Origin: Syntrophorhabdaceae bacterium
GTDB taxonomy: Bacteria > Desulfobacterota > Syntrophorhabdia > Syntrophorhabdales > Syntrophorhabdaceae
Direction of reading: 5' to 3'
Length of the DNA: 39,848 nt
NCBI GenBank assembly: GCA_028713955.1
Contig: JAQTNJ010000007.1
Span: 1-39,848, forward strand
Under the pieces are notes generated by a model. It was not told where the DNA came from, made no database searches, and was given only the letters and a program-made list of their open reading frames with translations. The position numbers and the translations under genes are program-made. Of the stretch, positions 7,727 through 17,059 are shown in pieces; within the stretch, counting starts at the first letter, position 1; every line of letters starts with the position of its first letter.

Positions 7727-10700
7727 GCTTAAATTTTATTGAGATGAAAGAGCGCTTTGCAGCTCAGTACCCCGATATGCAGCAAGTGGAAGATTCGATC
7801 ATCCGATTCACGAAAAGGGCGCATCAAAAACCTTATGCTGTCTATTACCTCGACTTCACAAAGGACTTACCTGGAACAGAAGAGAAATTGAGCAAGTATC
7901 AGGATCGTATTATCGGACGATATTATTTTGAAGGTCGGCCGAGTCTTCAATGGAGTAACTACCTTTATTTTATTACTAACCAAGAATTGCTAACAAAAAA
8001 CGAAGTGCGGCAAGCCAAAGAATTGATTGAGCGTGATCGAAGCTATGCTCGTAAATTTGTAATTACGGAAGAGGAAGTTGACTCAATACTTTCACCGTTG
8101 GCGGTAGTAGCTCCTGATACAGCACCACACACCAGTATTTATTCAATTTGGGTTGACCGTCTTGTCAATGCGGGTATTGATAGGGCGATTTTAAGTGATG
8201 ATAATATGCCCGCTCGAATAAAGTTGATCGAATCATCTATATCTGAGACAAAGAAGAGATTGCAACCAATATCGCAGAAACTCAAAATCAAAACGACACC
8301 ATTTATCAAATCATTAGAATTGATAAATTATCTCGATTTTCCACAGCAAAGAAGGTTTGATTTTGGCACAGTAAATCTTATTTTTGGTCCTAATGGATCA
8401 GGGAAAACATCTCTTTTGGAAGCAATAGAGTTGTTTTATTGCGGTCGAAACAAAAGGAATGCGAATTCCCCCATCCCTTATAAGCTGAGTGTAGAGCTAG
8501 TAGATGGCCAGATTGAGCAAGCCACTGATAATCGAATTGCATCGAAATTCCGTAACTTTAATTTACTCTGGTATGGCCAAACTGAAATTAAGACAAACAA
8601 TCTTTATCAAAGTTTTGCACGGTTCAACTTCCTCGATACTGACGCAACTGTGAGCCTTACAGAGTTAACCTCTTGTTTAGAAGATGATCTCTCTAAACTA
8701 TTGGTGGGTTCTGACGCTGCTAAAACATGGGACAATATAAAACGAGTGAGTGATGCTCTTTTTATAGAGCTGCGGGGCCTTAAGCAACAAAAACAGTCAA
8801 TTGAAGGAGAAATTACTACTTTAGAAAAACAGATCGAATTCAACGGCAAAATTAAGCACGAATCCGATTCATTCCGCATTCGTTTAGATGACATTATGCG
8901 TAGAATTGGCTGGCCTGTTATTAAAAGCGATAAAACGACATTTTCTAGCACTCTTGCTGAGCCGCTCGCTGAAATGGTGACAGTGGCACAGCAAGCAATC
9001 GCGCTCAAGTGGCTGGAGTCACCAGTGACGCTTAATGGACTGGCTAAATACTGTCATGATGCGAAGTCCATTATCAAAATAGTTGAGCCTGACATTTCTC
9101 ATTTAGAAGAATTGAGAAGAAATCAAAAGCATTTAAATGAATTGATAAAGCGAGACCGAGAAACCTTGGCGATGCTGCAGCAGGCAGATAGACTGATAGA
9201 GACCGGCGTCGCCAGCCTTGTAGAGGAGCAAAGCAAGCTACAGAAAATAATTTCAAGCCATACCGGATGGCTAACTGGATTAGATGATATTAACATTGAT
9301 CTGATTGCAGTTGAAGATCGCGACAATTCGTTAGCCAAATATCATCGGGCAATTTTACAAACGCGGTCTGAAGCAGAAAATCTTTTAATTAAGCAAAAGA
9401 GTGGCTATAAGAAGTTTAGCGAAGCACAGGATCGTCATCTTGGTCTTGCTCAGGAACTTCGACAGATTGCGGACAAACTATTAAAGATCAGTCCGAAGGC
9501 TGATGAATGCCCACTTTGTCATACTCAATTTAAGGTTGGCGAACTTTCAAAACATATGACGGTTGGTGTTGACCAGCATCTCGAAACACTTGGACAGTCA
9601 TTTCTTTCACAGATGAAAGAGCAAGAGGAGGCAGTACGCAAGGCAGTTGCTGTCGAGTCAGTTATAACTTGGCTGATGAATTATTGTGAAAATACAGGGC
9701 TAGCGCAAAATATTACGGTTCGTGAGGTGCTATTTGCAGTAGAAAAAGCTAAACAAACTCTTGCAACGTCCAACTCGCAGCTTAAAAAACTTTCTCGTGA
9801 TCTCGAATCTCTTGCATCACAAGGGGTATCGGTTGAGATTATGGAGGAAGTTTCCATGCGTTTACGAGATATTGGTTATCCTCTTGCGGAATTCACACGT
9901 GAAGCGTCAAGTCAATTACAATCCGTGATAAAGCAGAACATGGCAACGCTGTTGCAAACCCTTGAGGATGATAATTGTAATATTCATACGTTGCAGGAAA
10001 AGGTTATCTTGACGCTAAGCTCAATCGCAACCACTACAGATGCGTTTGAAGAATTATCGCAACTAAAAGAAAGATTAGCCTCTACAGAGCCTCTCAAAAA
10101 AAGTCTTTCTATGTTTGCGTCTACATTTCCGTGGTCCGATAAAAAGCCACTTGCAGAGTTACTCGTAGAGGTGGAGGTGATCCGTCAGCTTGCCGCAAAA
10201 TTACAAACGGCTCTTGACAGAGAAAAACAGGCGGATGTCAATCTTGCTGATAGCGAAAAAAGGAAAAAACAACTTGAGCAGAAGTTGTTTAAGTTAGACG
10301 AACGACAAAAGAAATTGAACGATTCTTTTGTCGTTCTCAACAATATGATAAAGAACGATTCTTTAGAATCTGCAATGAAGTCGGCACTCCAGGAAAATCG
10401 TGCGGGTATAGAGACAGTCTTCTCTCGAATTCATTCACCAGCGGAATTCAAGGGGATTGGCTCGGATTGGACATCGCTGATCCGTAAAGATGGCAAGGAG
10501 TCAAGCCTTAGTCAAATCAGTACGGGACAAAGAACTGCATTTGCACTGTCAATCTTTCTCTCGCAGAATGCTCAACTCGGGAAACAAGCGCCGCCAGTGA
10601 TTTTAATCGACGATCCGATTGCTCATATAGATGATTTGAACTGTTTGTCCTTTCTTGACTACTTGCGCGATCTGGTGTTAACGAACCAGAGGCAGATTTA

Positions 10701-10803
10701 TTTCGCTACTGCAAATGATAAGCTTGCCACGCTGTTTGAGCGGAAATTTGATTTTTTAGGCGAGAAAGATTTTCGAAGGTATAATCTTGGGCGAGAAAAA
10801 TAA
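7723..10803 (+). CDS. SMC/Rad50-like ATPase with zinc hook
   Basis: The 1026-residue protein has the split layout of Rad50/SbcC/RecF-type ATPases. Walker A FGPNGSGKTS lies near 221-230. Two long coiled-coil arms flank a CPLC zinc-hook motif near 596. An ABC-like signature (SQISTGQR) lies near 925, followed by Walker B VILIDDPIAHIDD near 957-969. An N-terminal segment of about 190 residues precedes the ATPase and is unrecognised. Such proteins sense or tether DNA ends; RloC and related immune ATPases share the hook, but no nuclease domain is evident here. The start overlaps the upstream nitrilase-like gene (ATGA), so the pair probably forms one complex. The gene is richer in AT than hsdM and hsdR, suggesting a separate origin. 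Confidence 0.85.
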   Translation: MSLNFIEMKERFAAQYPDMQQVEDSIIRFTKRAHQKPYAVYYLDFTKDLPGTEEKLSKYQDRIIGRYYFEGRPSLQWSNYLYFITNQELLTKNEVRQAKELIERDRSYARKFVITEEEVDSILSPLAVVAPDTAPHTSIYSIWVDRLVNAGIDRAILSDDNMPARIKLIESSISETKKRLQPISQKLKIKTTPFIKSLELINYLDFPQQRRFDFGTVNLIFGPNGSGKTSLLEAIELFYCGRNKRNANSPIPYKLSVELVDGQIEQATDNRIASKFRNFNLLWYGQTEIKTNNLYQSFARFNFLDTDATVSLTELTSCLEDDLSKLLVGSDAAKTWDNIKRVSDALFIELRGLKQQKQSIEGEITTLEKQIEFNGKIKHESDSFRIRLDDIMRRIGWPVIKSDKTTFSSTLAEPLAEMVTVAQQAIALKWLESPVTLNGLAKYCHDAKSIIKIVEPDISHLEELRRNQKHLNELIKRDRETLAMLQQADRLIETGVASLVEEQSKLQKIISSHTGWLTGLDDINIDLIAVEDRDNSLAKYHRAILQTRSEAENLLIKQKSGYKKFSEAQDRHLGLAQELRQIADKLLKISPKADECPLCHTQFKVGELSKHMTVGVDQHLETLGQSFLSQMKEQEEAVRKAVAVESVITWLMNYCENTGLAQNITVREVLFAVEKAKQTLATSNSQLKKLSRDLESLASQGVSVEIMEEVSMRLRDIGYPLAEFTREASSQLQSVIKQNMATLLQTLEDDNCNIHTLQEKVILTLSSIATTTDAFEELSQLKERLASTEPLKKSLSMFASTFPWSDKKPLAELLVEVEVIRQLAAKLQTALDREKQADVNLADSEKRKKQLEQKLFKLDERQKKLNDSFVVLNNMIKNDSLESAMKSALQENRAGIETVFSRIHSPAEFKGIGSDWTSLIRKDGKESSLSQISTGQRTAFALSIFLSQNAQLGKQAPPVILIDDPIAHIDDLNCLSFLDYLRDLVLTNQRQIYFATANDKLATLFERKFDFLGEKDFRRYNLGREK

Positions 10804-10808
10804 ATAAC

Positions 10809-10925
10809 ATGAGTCTCGACAAAACACCACAGCATATCAAACTTGACGAACGTAACCCCGTCGATATACTTCTTTCTCATCCCTGGTTGGCTAACAACCA
10901 TGCGGAATTGGAGGCATGTGCATGA
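10809..10925 (+). pseudogene. 38-codon ORF that duplicates the start of hsdR
   Basis: The frame begins MSLDKTPQHIKLDERN, close to the hsdR start MTQDKTPPHIKLDERN, and the DNA is likewise similar over about 45 bases. After that it diverges into unrelated sequence and ends in a stop overlapping the rhuM start (ATGA). The simplest reading is a scar: rhuM (or the cassette carrying it) entered at the beginning of hsdR and left a duplicated 5' fragment. The short ORF may now serve only to carry ribosomes into rhuM. Confidence 0.6.
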
Positions 10926-11938
10926 ATACAAACCTTCCCACAGCACCCGAATCTGCCGAGATCATTTTCTACCAGACCGAGGACGGACAGACCCGGCTGG
11001 AAGTGCGCTTGCACGACGAAACCGTCTGGTTGACGCAGAAGGCATTGTCCGAGCTTTTTGGCGTGCAGGTCCCGGCTATCAACAAACATTTGAAAAACAT
11101 CTTCGAATCCGGGGAGTTGCTTGAAGATTCAGTTATTTCCATTTTGGAAACAACTGCCGCCGACGGCAAAAGCTACAGCACCAGATACTACAATCTTGAT
11201 GCCATCATAGCGGTGGGCTATCGTATAAACAGTTTTCAGGCAACACAGTTCCGTATCTGGGCAACCCGGACGTTGAAGGAATTCATCATCAAGGGTTTTG
11301 TTCTGGATGACGAAAGACTCAAACAGGGCAATAGAGTTTTCGGCAAAGATTATTTTGACGAATTGCTGGAGCGCATACGGGAAATCCGGGCGAGCGAGCG
11401 GCGGTTCTACCAGAAAATAACCGACATCTATGCGCTGTCGGCGGATTACAACAAAGATGCCCCCCTGACAAAGGAGTTTTTTGCCACAGTGCAGAACAAG
11501 CTCCACTGGGCGATTACCGGGAAAACTGCCGCTGAAATCATTTACAGTTCCGCAGACGCGACTAAGATTTATATGGGGCTTACGAACTGGAGATATGCGC
11601 CGGGGGGAAAGATATTGAAATCTGATGTGACCACCGCGAAGAACTATCTGAGCGAGCACCATATCAAAGAATTGAACCGTATTGTATCTGCCTATCTGGA
11701 TCTGGCCGAGAACCGTGCTGAGAGGCAGATTCTCATGAAAATGGAGGACTGGATCGAATTCCTCAACAGCTTTCTGGAGCTGTCCAATTACCCTATCCTC
11801 GAAGATAGCGGTAAGGTTAGCGCATTGGAGGCCAGGCTTAAAGCCGAACAACAATACGATGTCTATCGGAAGCGACAGGACGCCGAATATATATCTGATT
11901 TTGACCGAGATATAAAGAGGATTGAGGGAAAGAAATGA
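10922..11938 (+). CDS. rhuM: RhuM family protein
   Basis: The 338-residue product matches the RhuM family, first named from a Salmonella pathogenicity island and commonly found inside type I restriction operons. Diagnostic segments are VWLTQKALSELFGV near the N-terminus (a DNA-binding-like region), YYNLDAIIAVGYRINS, FRIWATRTLKEFIIKGF and DDERLKQ. Its molecular role is not established; a modulator of restriction or a DNA-binding partner is often assumed. I chose ATG 10922 because GGAGG at 10910-10914 is then seven bases upstream; the alternative at 10916 is too close. The stop overlaps the hsdR start (ATGA). Confidence 0.9.
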   Translation: MNTNLPTAPESAEIIFYQTEDGQTRLEVRLHDETVWLTQKALSELFGVQVPAINKHLKNIFESGELLEDSVISILETTAADGKSYSTRYYNLDAIIAVGYRINSFQATQFRIWATRTLKEFIIKGFVLDDERLKQGNRVFGKDYFDELLERIREIRASERRFYQKITDIYALSADYNKDAPLTKEFFATVQNKLHWAITGKTAAEIIYSSADATKIYMGLTNWRYAPGGKILKSDVTTAKNYLSEHHIKELNRIVSAYLDLAENRAERQILMKMEDWIEFLNSFLELSNYPILEDSGKVSALEARLKAEQQYDVYRKRQDAEYISDFDRDIKRIEGKK

Positions 11939-14900
11939 CCCAGGACAAAACACCCCCGCACATCAAACTCGATGAACGGAACCACGTGGAGAAACCCCTC
12001 CTCGATCAACTTGATGGGCTGGGTTGGCAGATCATCGACCTCGACGGCAAGCAACACCCCGGAGACACCTACCGCCAGAGCTTTACGGAAGTGGTGATGC
12101 TCCCGGTGCTTCGGGAGCAGCTCAAAGTCATCAACGACTGGCTTGAAGACGATCAGGTAGAAGAGGTAGTCAAGCAACTCACCGCGAGTTTTCCCGGTAC
12201 GGGATTGATTCAAAATAACCGCCATGTTTTCACTCTGCTTCTGGAAAACACCAGCGTGAGCGAAAACCGCAAAACCGGCGAGAAAAGCCCGACTGTTCGT
12301 TTTGTTGATTTTACGCACCGGGAGAACAACCGCTTTATCGCAGTGTGTCAACTCAAAGTGCGCGTACTGGGTACCGAGTACCACATCGTACCGGACATTG
12401 TGCTGTTTCTCAACGGCCTGCCGGTGGTGGTGATCGAGTGCAAATCACCAAAGGTCAAAGACGCCATCCCTGAAGCTATTGACCAGTTGCTCCGTTACAG
12501 CGAACAGCGCGGAGTCAGGGGCGAAGGCAGTGCACCGCTTTTCTATTACAACCAGATTGTGATTGCCACCTGCCGCCAGGAGGCCAAGTTTGGCACCATC
12601 ACCACTCACAGCGAGAAGTACTTCTACCGATGGGCCGATCCTTATCCCCGCACGGTGGATGATCTGGACCATGGCGAAAGCAGCCCCAATGACCAGCAGC
12701 GCCTGGTTGCAGGGATGCTCGACCGCGACAATCTATTGGATCTTGTTCGTATCTTCACCTTGTTTTCAACCAATGACAAAGGCGAGACCATCAAGATCGT
12801 GGGGCGCTACCAGCAGTTCCGCGCTGTAAAGCTGGCGGTCAAGCGCCTTCAGACAGGCAGGAATCCTCGCGAACGCAGCGGCATCATCTGGCACACCCAG
12901 GGTTCAGGCAAATCGCTGACCATGATGTTCATGGTGCGCGAGATGTACCGACATGCCCAACTCTCGAACTGGAAGGTGGTTTTTGTGACTGACCGTACCC
13001 AACTGGAAGGGCAACTCACAGAGACCAGTCAGAGCATCGGCTTTACCGTGAAGGTGGCCGACAGCATCAAGATGCTCAAGAAACTCCTGCGCTCCGATTC
13101 CTCGGATCTGGTGATGGCCATGATTCACAAGTTCCGCGAAGCCGATCTTACCGAAACCTTCCCGGAATTGAACCCAAGTCCTCATATATTGGTGATGACC
13201 GACGAGGCACATCGTTCCCAATACGCCATGCTCGGGGCTAACCTTGACAAAGGTATCCCCAATGCCGCCCGTATCGGCTACACCGGTACGCCCATCGACA
13301 AGACAGAACGTGTTTTCGGCGACTACATCGATAAATACACCATGCGCCAGTCCATCGATGACGGTGTGACCCTGGAGATTGTCTATGAAGGCCGTACTCA
13401 CAATGCCGAAGTGACCGATCAGGCAGGCATGGATACTGCCTTTGAGGATGTTTTCAGTGATTACAACCTTCAGCAGCGTATGGATATTCTCGGTTACGGT
13501 TCCCGCGAAGCCTACCTGGAATCTGAACCCACTATCAAGGCCAAGGCCAAAGATATGGTAACCCACTACCTGACGCATGTCTTTCCCAATGGCTATAAAG
13601 CGCAGGTGGTAGCCACGTCCCGCGAAGCAGCGGTGCGCTATAAAAAGCACATCGACGCTGCCATGGCGGCTGCAATTGCCGGCCTGGAACAGACCAACCC
13701 GAAGAGGCTCGACCTCGACCAACTGGGAAGGTTGAAGACTGACGTCATTATCTCCGGCGATCACAACGATCTGCCCCACCTCAAGGCATACTCTGATAAG
13801 TCCAGGCATGAGACCAGCATAAAGAGCTTTAAGATGGCCTTTGGCAGTGAAGAGGAAGGTGTCACCGGCGACATGGGTATTCTGATTGTCAATAACATGC
13901 TGCTTACCGGCTTCGACGCACCAGTGGAGCAAGTGATGTATCTTGATAAGGTAATCATTGCCCACAATCTCCTCCAGGCCATTGCCCGTGTGAATCGCGT
14001 GGGTGGCGAGTCTAAGGATAAAGGATTCGTCGTTGATTATGTGGGGGTTGGCCACCATCTGAAAAGGGCCATCGACAACTATGATGAGCGTGAACAAAAG
14101 GAAGTACTTGATACCCTGAGTTTCCCCGAGGAAGAATTGCAGGAGCTGAAAACGAGCCACGCGGCCATCATGGCCCTGCTCAAAAAGCATGGTTTGACTG
14201 ACCTCTCCGATCACGACGCATTCTTCGATCTGTTTTATGATGAAGACCTCCGATTCGATTACATGCTGGCGTTCAAGAAGGTGACCAAGTGTCTGAACGT
14301 GGTCTTCCCGGCCCGGCAGGCCCTCGACTATATGGATGATTACAAGGCCCTTACCGAGATTAATGTGCTGGCAGGGAAACATTTCCGAGATGAAAGTTTG
14401 AGCATGAAAGGTATCCCGAGCAAGTTGCGCAGCATCACCGACACCTATCTTGAGTCAAAAGGGATTGATGTGAAGATCGAGCCGATCTCCATCCTTGATG
14501 CTGACTTTCAGAAACAGGTCGATAAACGAAGCCGTACAAAGACCAAGGCGGCAGAGGTGGAACATGCCATCCGCCATCACCTCGATGTTGAGCTGGACGA
14601 TGACCCTGACCTGCAAGCCTCTTTTGCTGAAGCATTGGCGATGATCTTTAAAGAGTTTCGCGACAATTGGAACAAAATCTACGAAGAACTGGAAAAGCTA
14701 CGGGTGCGCATCATTAACGCCGGTAAGGAGCCTACCTATGGTCTGCATCGTAAAAAACAGATGCCCTTATTCCGAATGTTCAAGAGGGAAATCTTTGGGG
14801 AAGATGATGTTGAATTTCCCCCAGAACTATCTTTAGCCGCAGAGCCCCGGAGCGTATATAGCATAAACGAGGAAGATAGGGTCAGTTGCTTGGTTGACCT

Positions 14901-15120
14901 GACGCAGAAGGTCTTTCTGGTTGTAGAACGGGAATTGAAGCTTACCGGTTTTTGGGAAAGCATACCGGCCAGGAACAAATTAAAAGCGGAGCTTCAAAAT
15001 ATACTGCTTGCACCTGAATTCTCCAAACTTCCTGGAGTTGTAAAAAATCGCGCCCACATCATCTCCCGGATAATGGAAATTGCCTATAAGAAAAATGACA
15101 TCATTCTCTACGCGGAGTGA
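11935..15120 (+). CDS. hsdR: Type I restriction endonuclease subunit HsdR
   Basis: HsdR translocates unmodified DNA with its helicase motor and cuts it at distant points. The 1061-residue protein has the N-terminal nuclease core PDIVLFLNGLPVVVIECKSP (D154, E168, K170), Walker A HTQGSGKS near 320-327, the DEAH box (TDEAHRSQ) near 423, motif III GYTGTPI, and later helicase motifs including LLTGFDAPV and ARVNRVGG. The C-terminal part is helical, as expected for docking to HsdM-HsdS. No interrupting stop or frameshift is seen, so the restriction system appears intact. The start overlaps the rhuM stop, and the next gene begins within a few bases of its end. Confidence 0.95.
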   Translation: MTQDKTPPHIKLDERNHVEKPLLDQLDGLGWQIIDLDGKQHPGDTYRQSFTEVVMLPVLREQLKVINDWLEDDQVEEVVKQLTASFPGTGLIQNNRHVFTLLLENTSVSENRKTGEKSPTVRFVDFTHRENNRFIAVCQLKVRVLGTEYHIVPDIVLFLNGLPVVVIECKSPKVKDAIPEAIDQLLRYSEQRGVRGEGSAPLFYYNQIVIATCRQEAKFGTITTHSEKYFYRWADPYPRTVDDLDHGESSPNDQQRLVAGMLDRDNLLDLVRIFTLFSTNDKGETIKIVGRYQQFRAVKLAVKRLQTGRNPRERSGIIWHTQGSGKSLTMMFMVREMYRHAQLSNWKVVFVTDRTQLEGQLTETSQSIGFTVKVADSIKMLKKLLRSDSSDLVMAMIHKFREADLTETFPELNPSPHILVMTDEAHRSQYAMLGANLDKGIPNAARIGYTGTPIDKTERVFGDYIDKYTMRQSIDDGVTLEIVYEGRTHNAEVTDQAGMDTAFEDVFSDYNLQQRMDILGYGSREAYLESEPTIKAKAKDMVTHYLTHVFPNGYKAQVVATSREAAVRYKKHIDAAMAAAIAGLEQTNPKRLDLDQLGRLKTDVIISGDHNDLPHLKAYSDKSRHETSIKSFKMAFGSEEEGVTGDMGILIVNNMLLTGFDAPVEQVMYLDKVIIAHNLLQAIARVNRVGGESKDKGFVVDYVGVGHHLKRAIDNYDEREQKEVLDTLSFPEEELQELKTSHAAIMALLKKHGLTDLSDHDAFFDLFYDEDLRFDYMLAFKKVTKCLNVVFPARQALDYMDDYKALTEINVLAGKHFRDESLSMKGIPSKLRSITDTYLESKGIDVKIEPISILDADFQKQVDKRSRTKTKAAEVEHAIRHHLDVELDDDPDLQASFAEALAMIFKEFRDNWNKIYEELEKLRVRIINAGKEPTYGLHRKKQMPLFRMFKREIFGEDDVEFPPELSLAAEPRSVYSINEEDRVSCLVDLTQKVFLVVERELKLTGFWESIPARNKLKAELQNILLAPEFSKLPGVVKNRAHIISRIMEIAYKKNDIILYAE

Positions 15121-15125
15121 TTGGG

Positions 15126-15809
15126 ATGGACTTGGGATACACCATTCAAAGATCGGCCAAGCGGCGTAAACTGACCATCACGGTGGAACGAGATCGCAGT
15201 GTCGTGGTGCATGCGCCGGAGAAAATGTCCGACGAAAAGATTCGGCAGGTAATCGAGTCAAAGCGTCAATGGATTTATAAAAAGATCGGCCATCCCCAGA
15301 AATACAGGGATTTGCCCCACGCACCGGGGAAGGAACTGGTCAGCGGTGAATCGGCGTTTTATCTGGGCCGGCAGTATCGCATCGAGATAGTCAAAAAGGG
15401 TTTAACAGAGATACAGTTTACGCAACGATTCCTTGTTCCGGGAACACAAGGGATGAAACGAGAGGAGGCTTTGCGGGAATGGTATTTCGGCAAGGCCAAA
15501 GAAAAGATTATTCCTCGAGTGAAGGTTCACTCCCGTGGCCTCGGTGTCGATGTTGGCCGGGTCAAGATCGTTGACAACCGCTACCGCTGGGGTTCCTGCA
15601 CTCTGCACAACAATGTCAATTTCAACTGGCGGCTGATTAAAGCCCCGATGTTTGTCATCGACTACGTTATCGTCCATGAACTTGCTCACCTTATCGAAGC
15701 CAACCATACACCCAGATTCTGGAATATCGTGCGAGTACAAACTCCTACCATGGAGAAGGCAAAGAACTGGTTAAAGGAGCACGGACAATTGTTGGAACAA
15801 ACAATATGA
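15126..15809 (+). CDS. YgjP-like (M48/DUF45) zinc metallopeptidase
   Basis: The 227-residue protein carries the YgjP/DUF45 signature: RWGSCT, then a NFNWRL strand, then VIVHELAHLIEANHTPRFW, giving HExxH with a third likely zinc ligand, the His of NHTPRF. The N-terminal RSAKRRKLTITVERD matches the family's early beta strands. This family often ends type I restriction operons; its cleavage target there is unknown. ATG 15126 is preferred because GGAG at 15114-15117 is eight bases upstream. A GTG at 15117, overlapping the hsdR stop, would add three residues. It is the last gene of the operon. Confidence 0.85.
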   Translation: MDLGYTIQRSAKRRKLTITVERDRSVVVHAPEKMSDEKIRQVIESKRQWIYKKIGHPQKYRDLPHAPGKELVSGESAFYLGRQYRIEIVKKGLTEIQFTQRFLVPGTQGMKREEALREWYFGKAKEKIIPRVKVHSRGLGVDVGRVKIVDNRYRWGSCTLHNNVNFNWRLIKAPMFVIDYVIVHELAHLIEANHTPRFWNIVRVQTPTMEKAKNWLKEHGQLLEQTI

Positions 15810-15820
15810 GTAAACACATC

Positions 15821-15985
15821 TGGGGGGTAAAAGGGACGCTCTTGATATGTTGCCAGGTGAATTCCACTTCAAAGTGCACCACGAAGGGCCTGACGGTACA
15901 CCTCATAGGGTGTCTGGTAGTTGAGGGACTGCCGCCGGCGATCTTACATCAGAAGGTCTGCACCTGGGTTATGTTTTCTCGGCTT
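15821..15985 (-). mobile_element. Remnant of an IS3-type insertion sequence end
   Basis: On the minus strand, 15869-15943 encodes RRRQSLNYQTPYEVYRQAL followed by a stop, matching the C-terminus of IS3-family OrfB transposases (pattern HQSLGYKTPAEVY). An in-frame stop lies just upstream, and the rest of the transposase is missing. The end of the element is likely TGGGGGGTAAAAGGGACG at 15821. The remaining gap to the next gene (15986-16079) holds nothing else I can support. Confidence 0.55.
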
Positions 15986-16079
15986 TAGTGTTTGCCGCTT
16001 AAATAGGGACAATAGCTGTCGGTTTTTATATTTTCAAACTTTATGCATCCTGTCGTTCTGGATAACACAAGTAAACCAA

Positions 16080-17028
16080 TGGGGTCAGGTCTTTTATTAT
16101 AAGTTTGTCTTGCTTTCCCACATCTTTCTTGGTATCCTACCCCTATGGCACGCCCCCTCCGTATCGAATACCCCGGCGCCCTTTACCATGTTACCTCCCG
16201 CGGGAATGCCAAGCGGAAGATATTCAGGAACGATATAGACAGGATGTATTTTCTTGATCTCCTGGGGAAAACCGTCACACGGTATCACTGGATATGCCAT
16301 GGCTACTGTCTGATGGACAACCATTACCACCTGGTGATCGAGACCCCAGAAGGGAACCTTTCCCGCGGCATGAAGCATCTCAACGGCGTCTATACCCAGA
16401 AATACAACTGGCGGTACAAGAAAACGGGGCATATTCTCCAGGGCAGATTCAATGCGATCATCGTCGATAAGGACAGCTATCTTCTTCAACTCTGCAGGTA
16501 TGTGCTCCTTAATCCCGTACGGGCAAAAATAGTTGAAACCCCTGATCTCTGGAGATGGAGCAGCTATAACGCAATGACAGGAAAGGAAAAGCAGCCAGAG
16601 TATCTCACAACCGACTGGGTGCTCGGACAGTTCAGTGATCAGAAAAGGCGTGCCCACAGGTTATTCAAAGATTTTGTGATGAAGGGTATCCATGATACTA
16701 CGCTCTGGAAGAATGTAAAAGGACAAATTTTTCTCGGGGAGAAGGAGTTTATTGAACGATGCAAAAGGATCCTTGGAAAGTATGATGCGTTACACGAAAT
16801 CCCTCGGTCGCAGCGGTTTGCAGACAGACCTTCTTTAGAACACCTCTTTACAGACAACATACAACAACAGAAGCAGGAACGAAACAACGTTATCCATGAT
16901 GCCTGCATCCAATACGGATATACCCTGAAGGAGGTTGCCGACTTTCTTGGTATCCATTATACAACAGTGAGTAATGTCATCCGGAATCATGAAAACGATA
17001 AAAACTGATAATAAAAGACCTGACCCCA
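16080..17028 (+). mobile_element. REP-associated transposase element with 21-bp inverted ends
   Basis: The ends at 16080-16100 and 17008-17028 are perfect inverse complements over 21 bases, beginning TGGGGTCAGG. They bracket one transposase gene whose stop codon shares its last base with the right repeat. The right end abuts a heptamer tandem repeat and the 3' stump of a WYL gene, so the element or an associated rearrangement probably removed the rest of that gene. Confidence 0.7.
16145..17008 (+). CDS. REP-associated tyrosine transposase (RAYT, Y1 transposase family)
   Basis: RAYT proteins are HUH-type single-strand transposases linked to palindromic repeats. The 287-residue product begins MARPLRIEYPGALYHVTSRG, the standard N-terminus, and has the metal-binding HxH in MDNHYHLVIETP. 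A candidate nucleophile tyrosine lies in NGVYTQKYNWRYKKTGHILQ. The C-terminal extension ends in a helix-turn-helix (EVADFLGIHYTTVSNVIRN), as in long RAYTs. The gene appears intact. Closely similar C-terminal fragments occur as debris at 18641-18807 and 19742-19868, so this lineage has moved repeatedly within the island. Confidence 0.9.
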   Translation: MARPLRIEYPGALYHVTSRGNAKRKIFRNDIDRMYFLDLLGKTVTRYHWICHGYCLMDNHYHLVIETPEGNLSRGMKHLNGVYTQKYNWRYKKTGHILQGRFNAIIVDKDSYLLQLCRYVLLNPVRAKIVETPDLWRWSSYNAMTGKEKQPEYLTTDWVLGQFSDQKRRAHRLFKDFVMKGIHDTTLWKNVKGQIFLGEKEFIERCKRILGKYDALHEIPRSQRFADRPSLEHLFTDNIQQQKQERNNVIHDACIQYGYTLKEVADFLGIHYTTVSNVIRNHENDKN

Positions 17029-17056
17029 AGGCTCAAGGCTCCAAGGCTCAAGGCTC
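17028..17056. repeat. AAGGCTC heptamer, four copies
   Basis: Four AAGGCTC units (two, one extra C, two) lie directly at the right end of the RAYT element, which overlaps the first base. This could be slippage at the insertion junction. Confidence 0.7.
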
Positions 17057-17059
17057 TGT

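Noticed and set aside
11129-11953. 274-codon minus-strand frame opposite rhuM
   Set aside because: Fully covered by rhuM, which has family motifs and good start signals.
12904-14382. 492-codon minus-strand frame opposite hsdR
   Set aside because: Shadow frame caused by codon bias of hsdR; lacks any domain signature and starts inside the helicase motor.
15806-16238. Small frames after the YgjP-like gene
   Set aside because: They cover an IS3 remnant and the RAYT inverted repeat and carry no protein-like pattern.
17008-17028. RAYT end as a transcription terminator
   Set aside because: The repeat pairs with the distant left end of the element rather than forming a local hairpin with a T-run.
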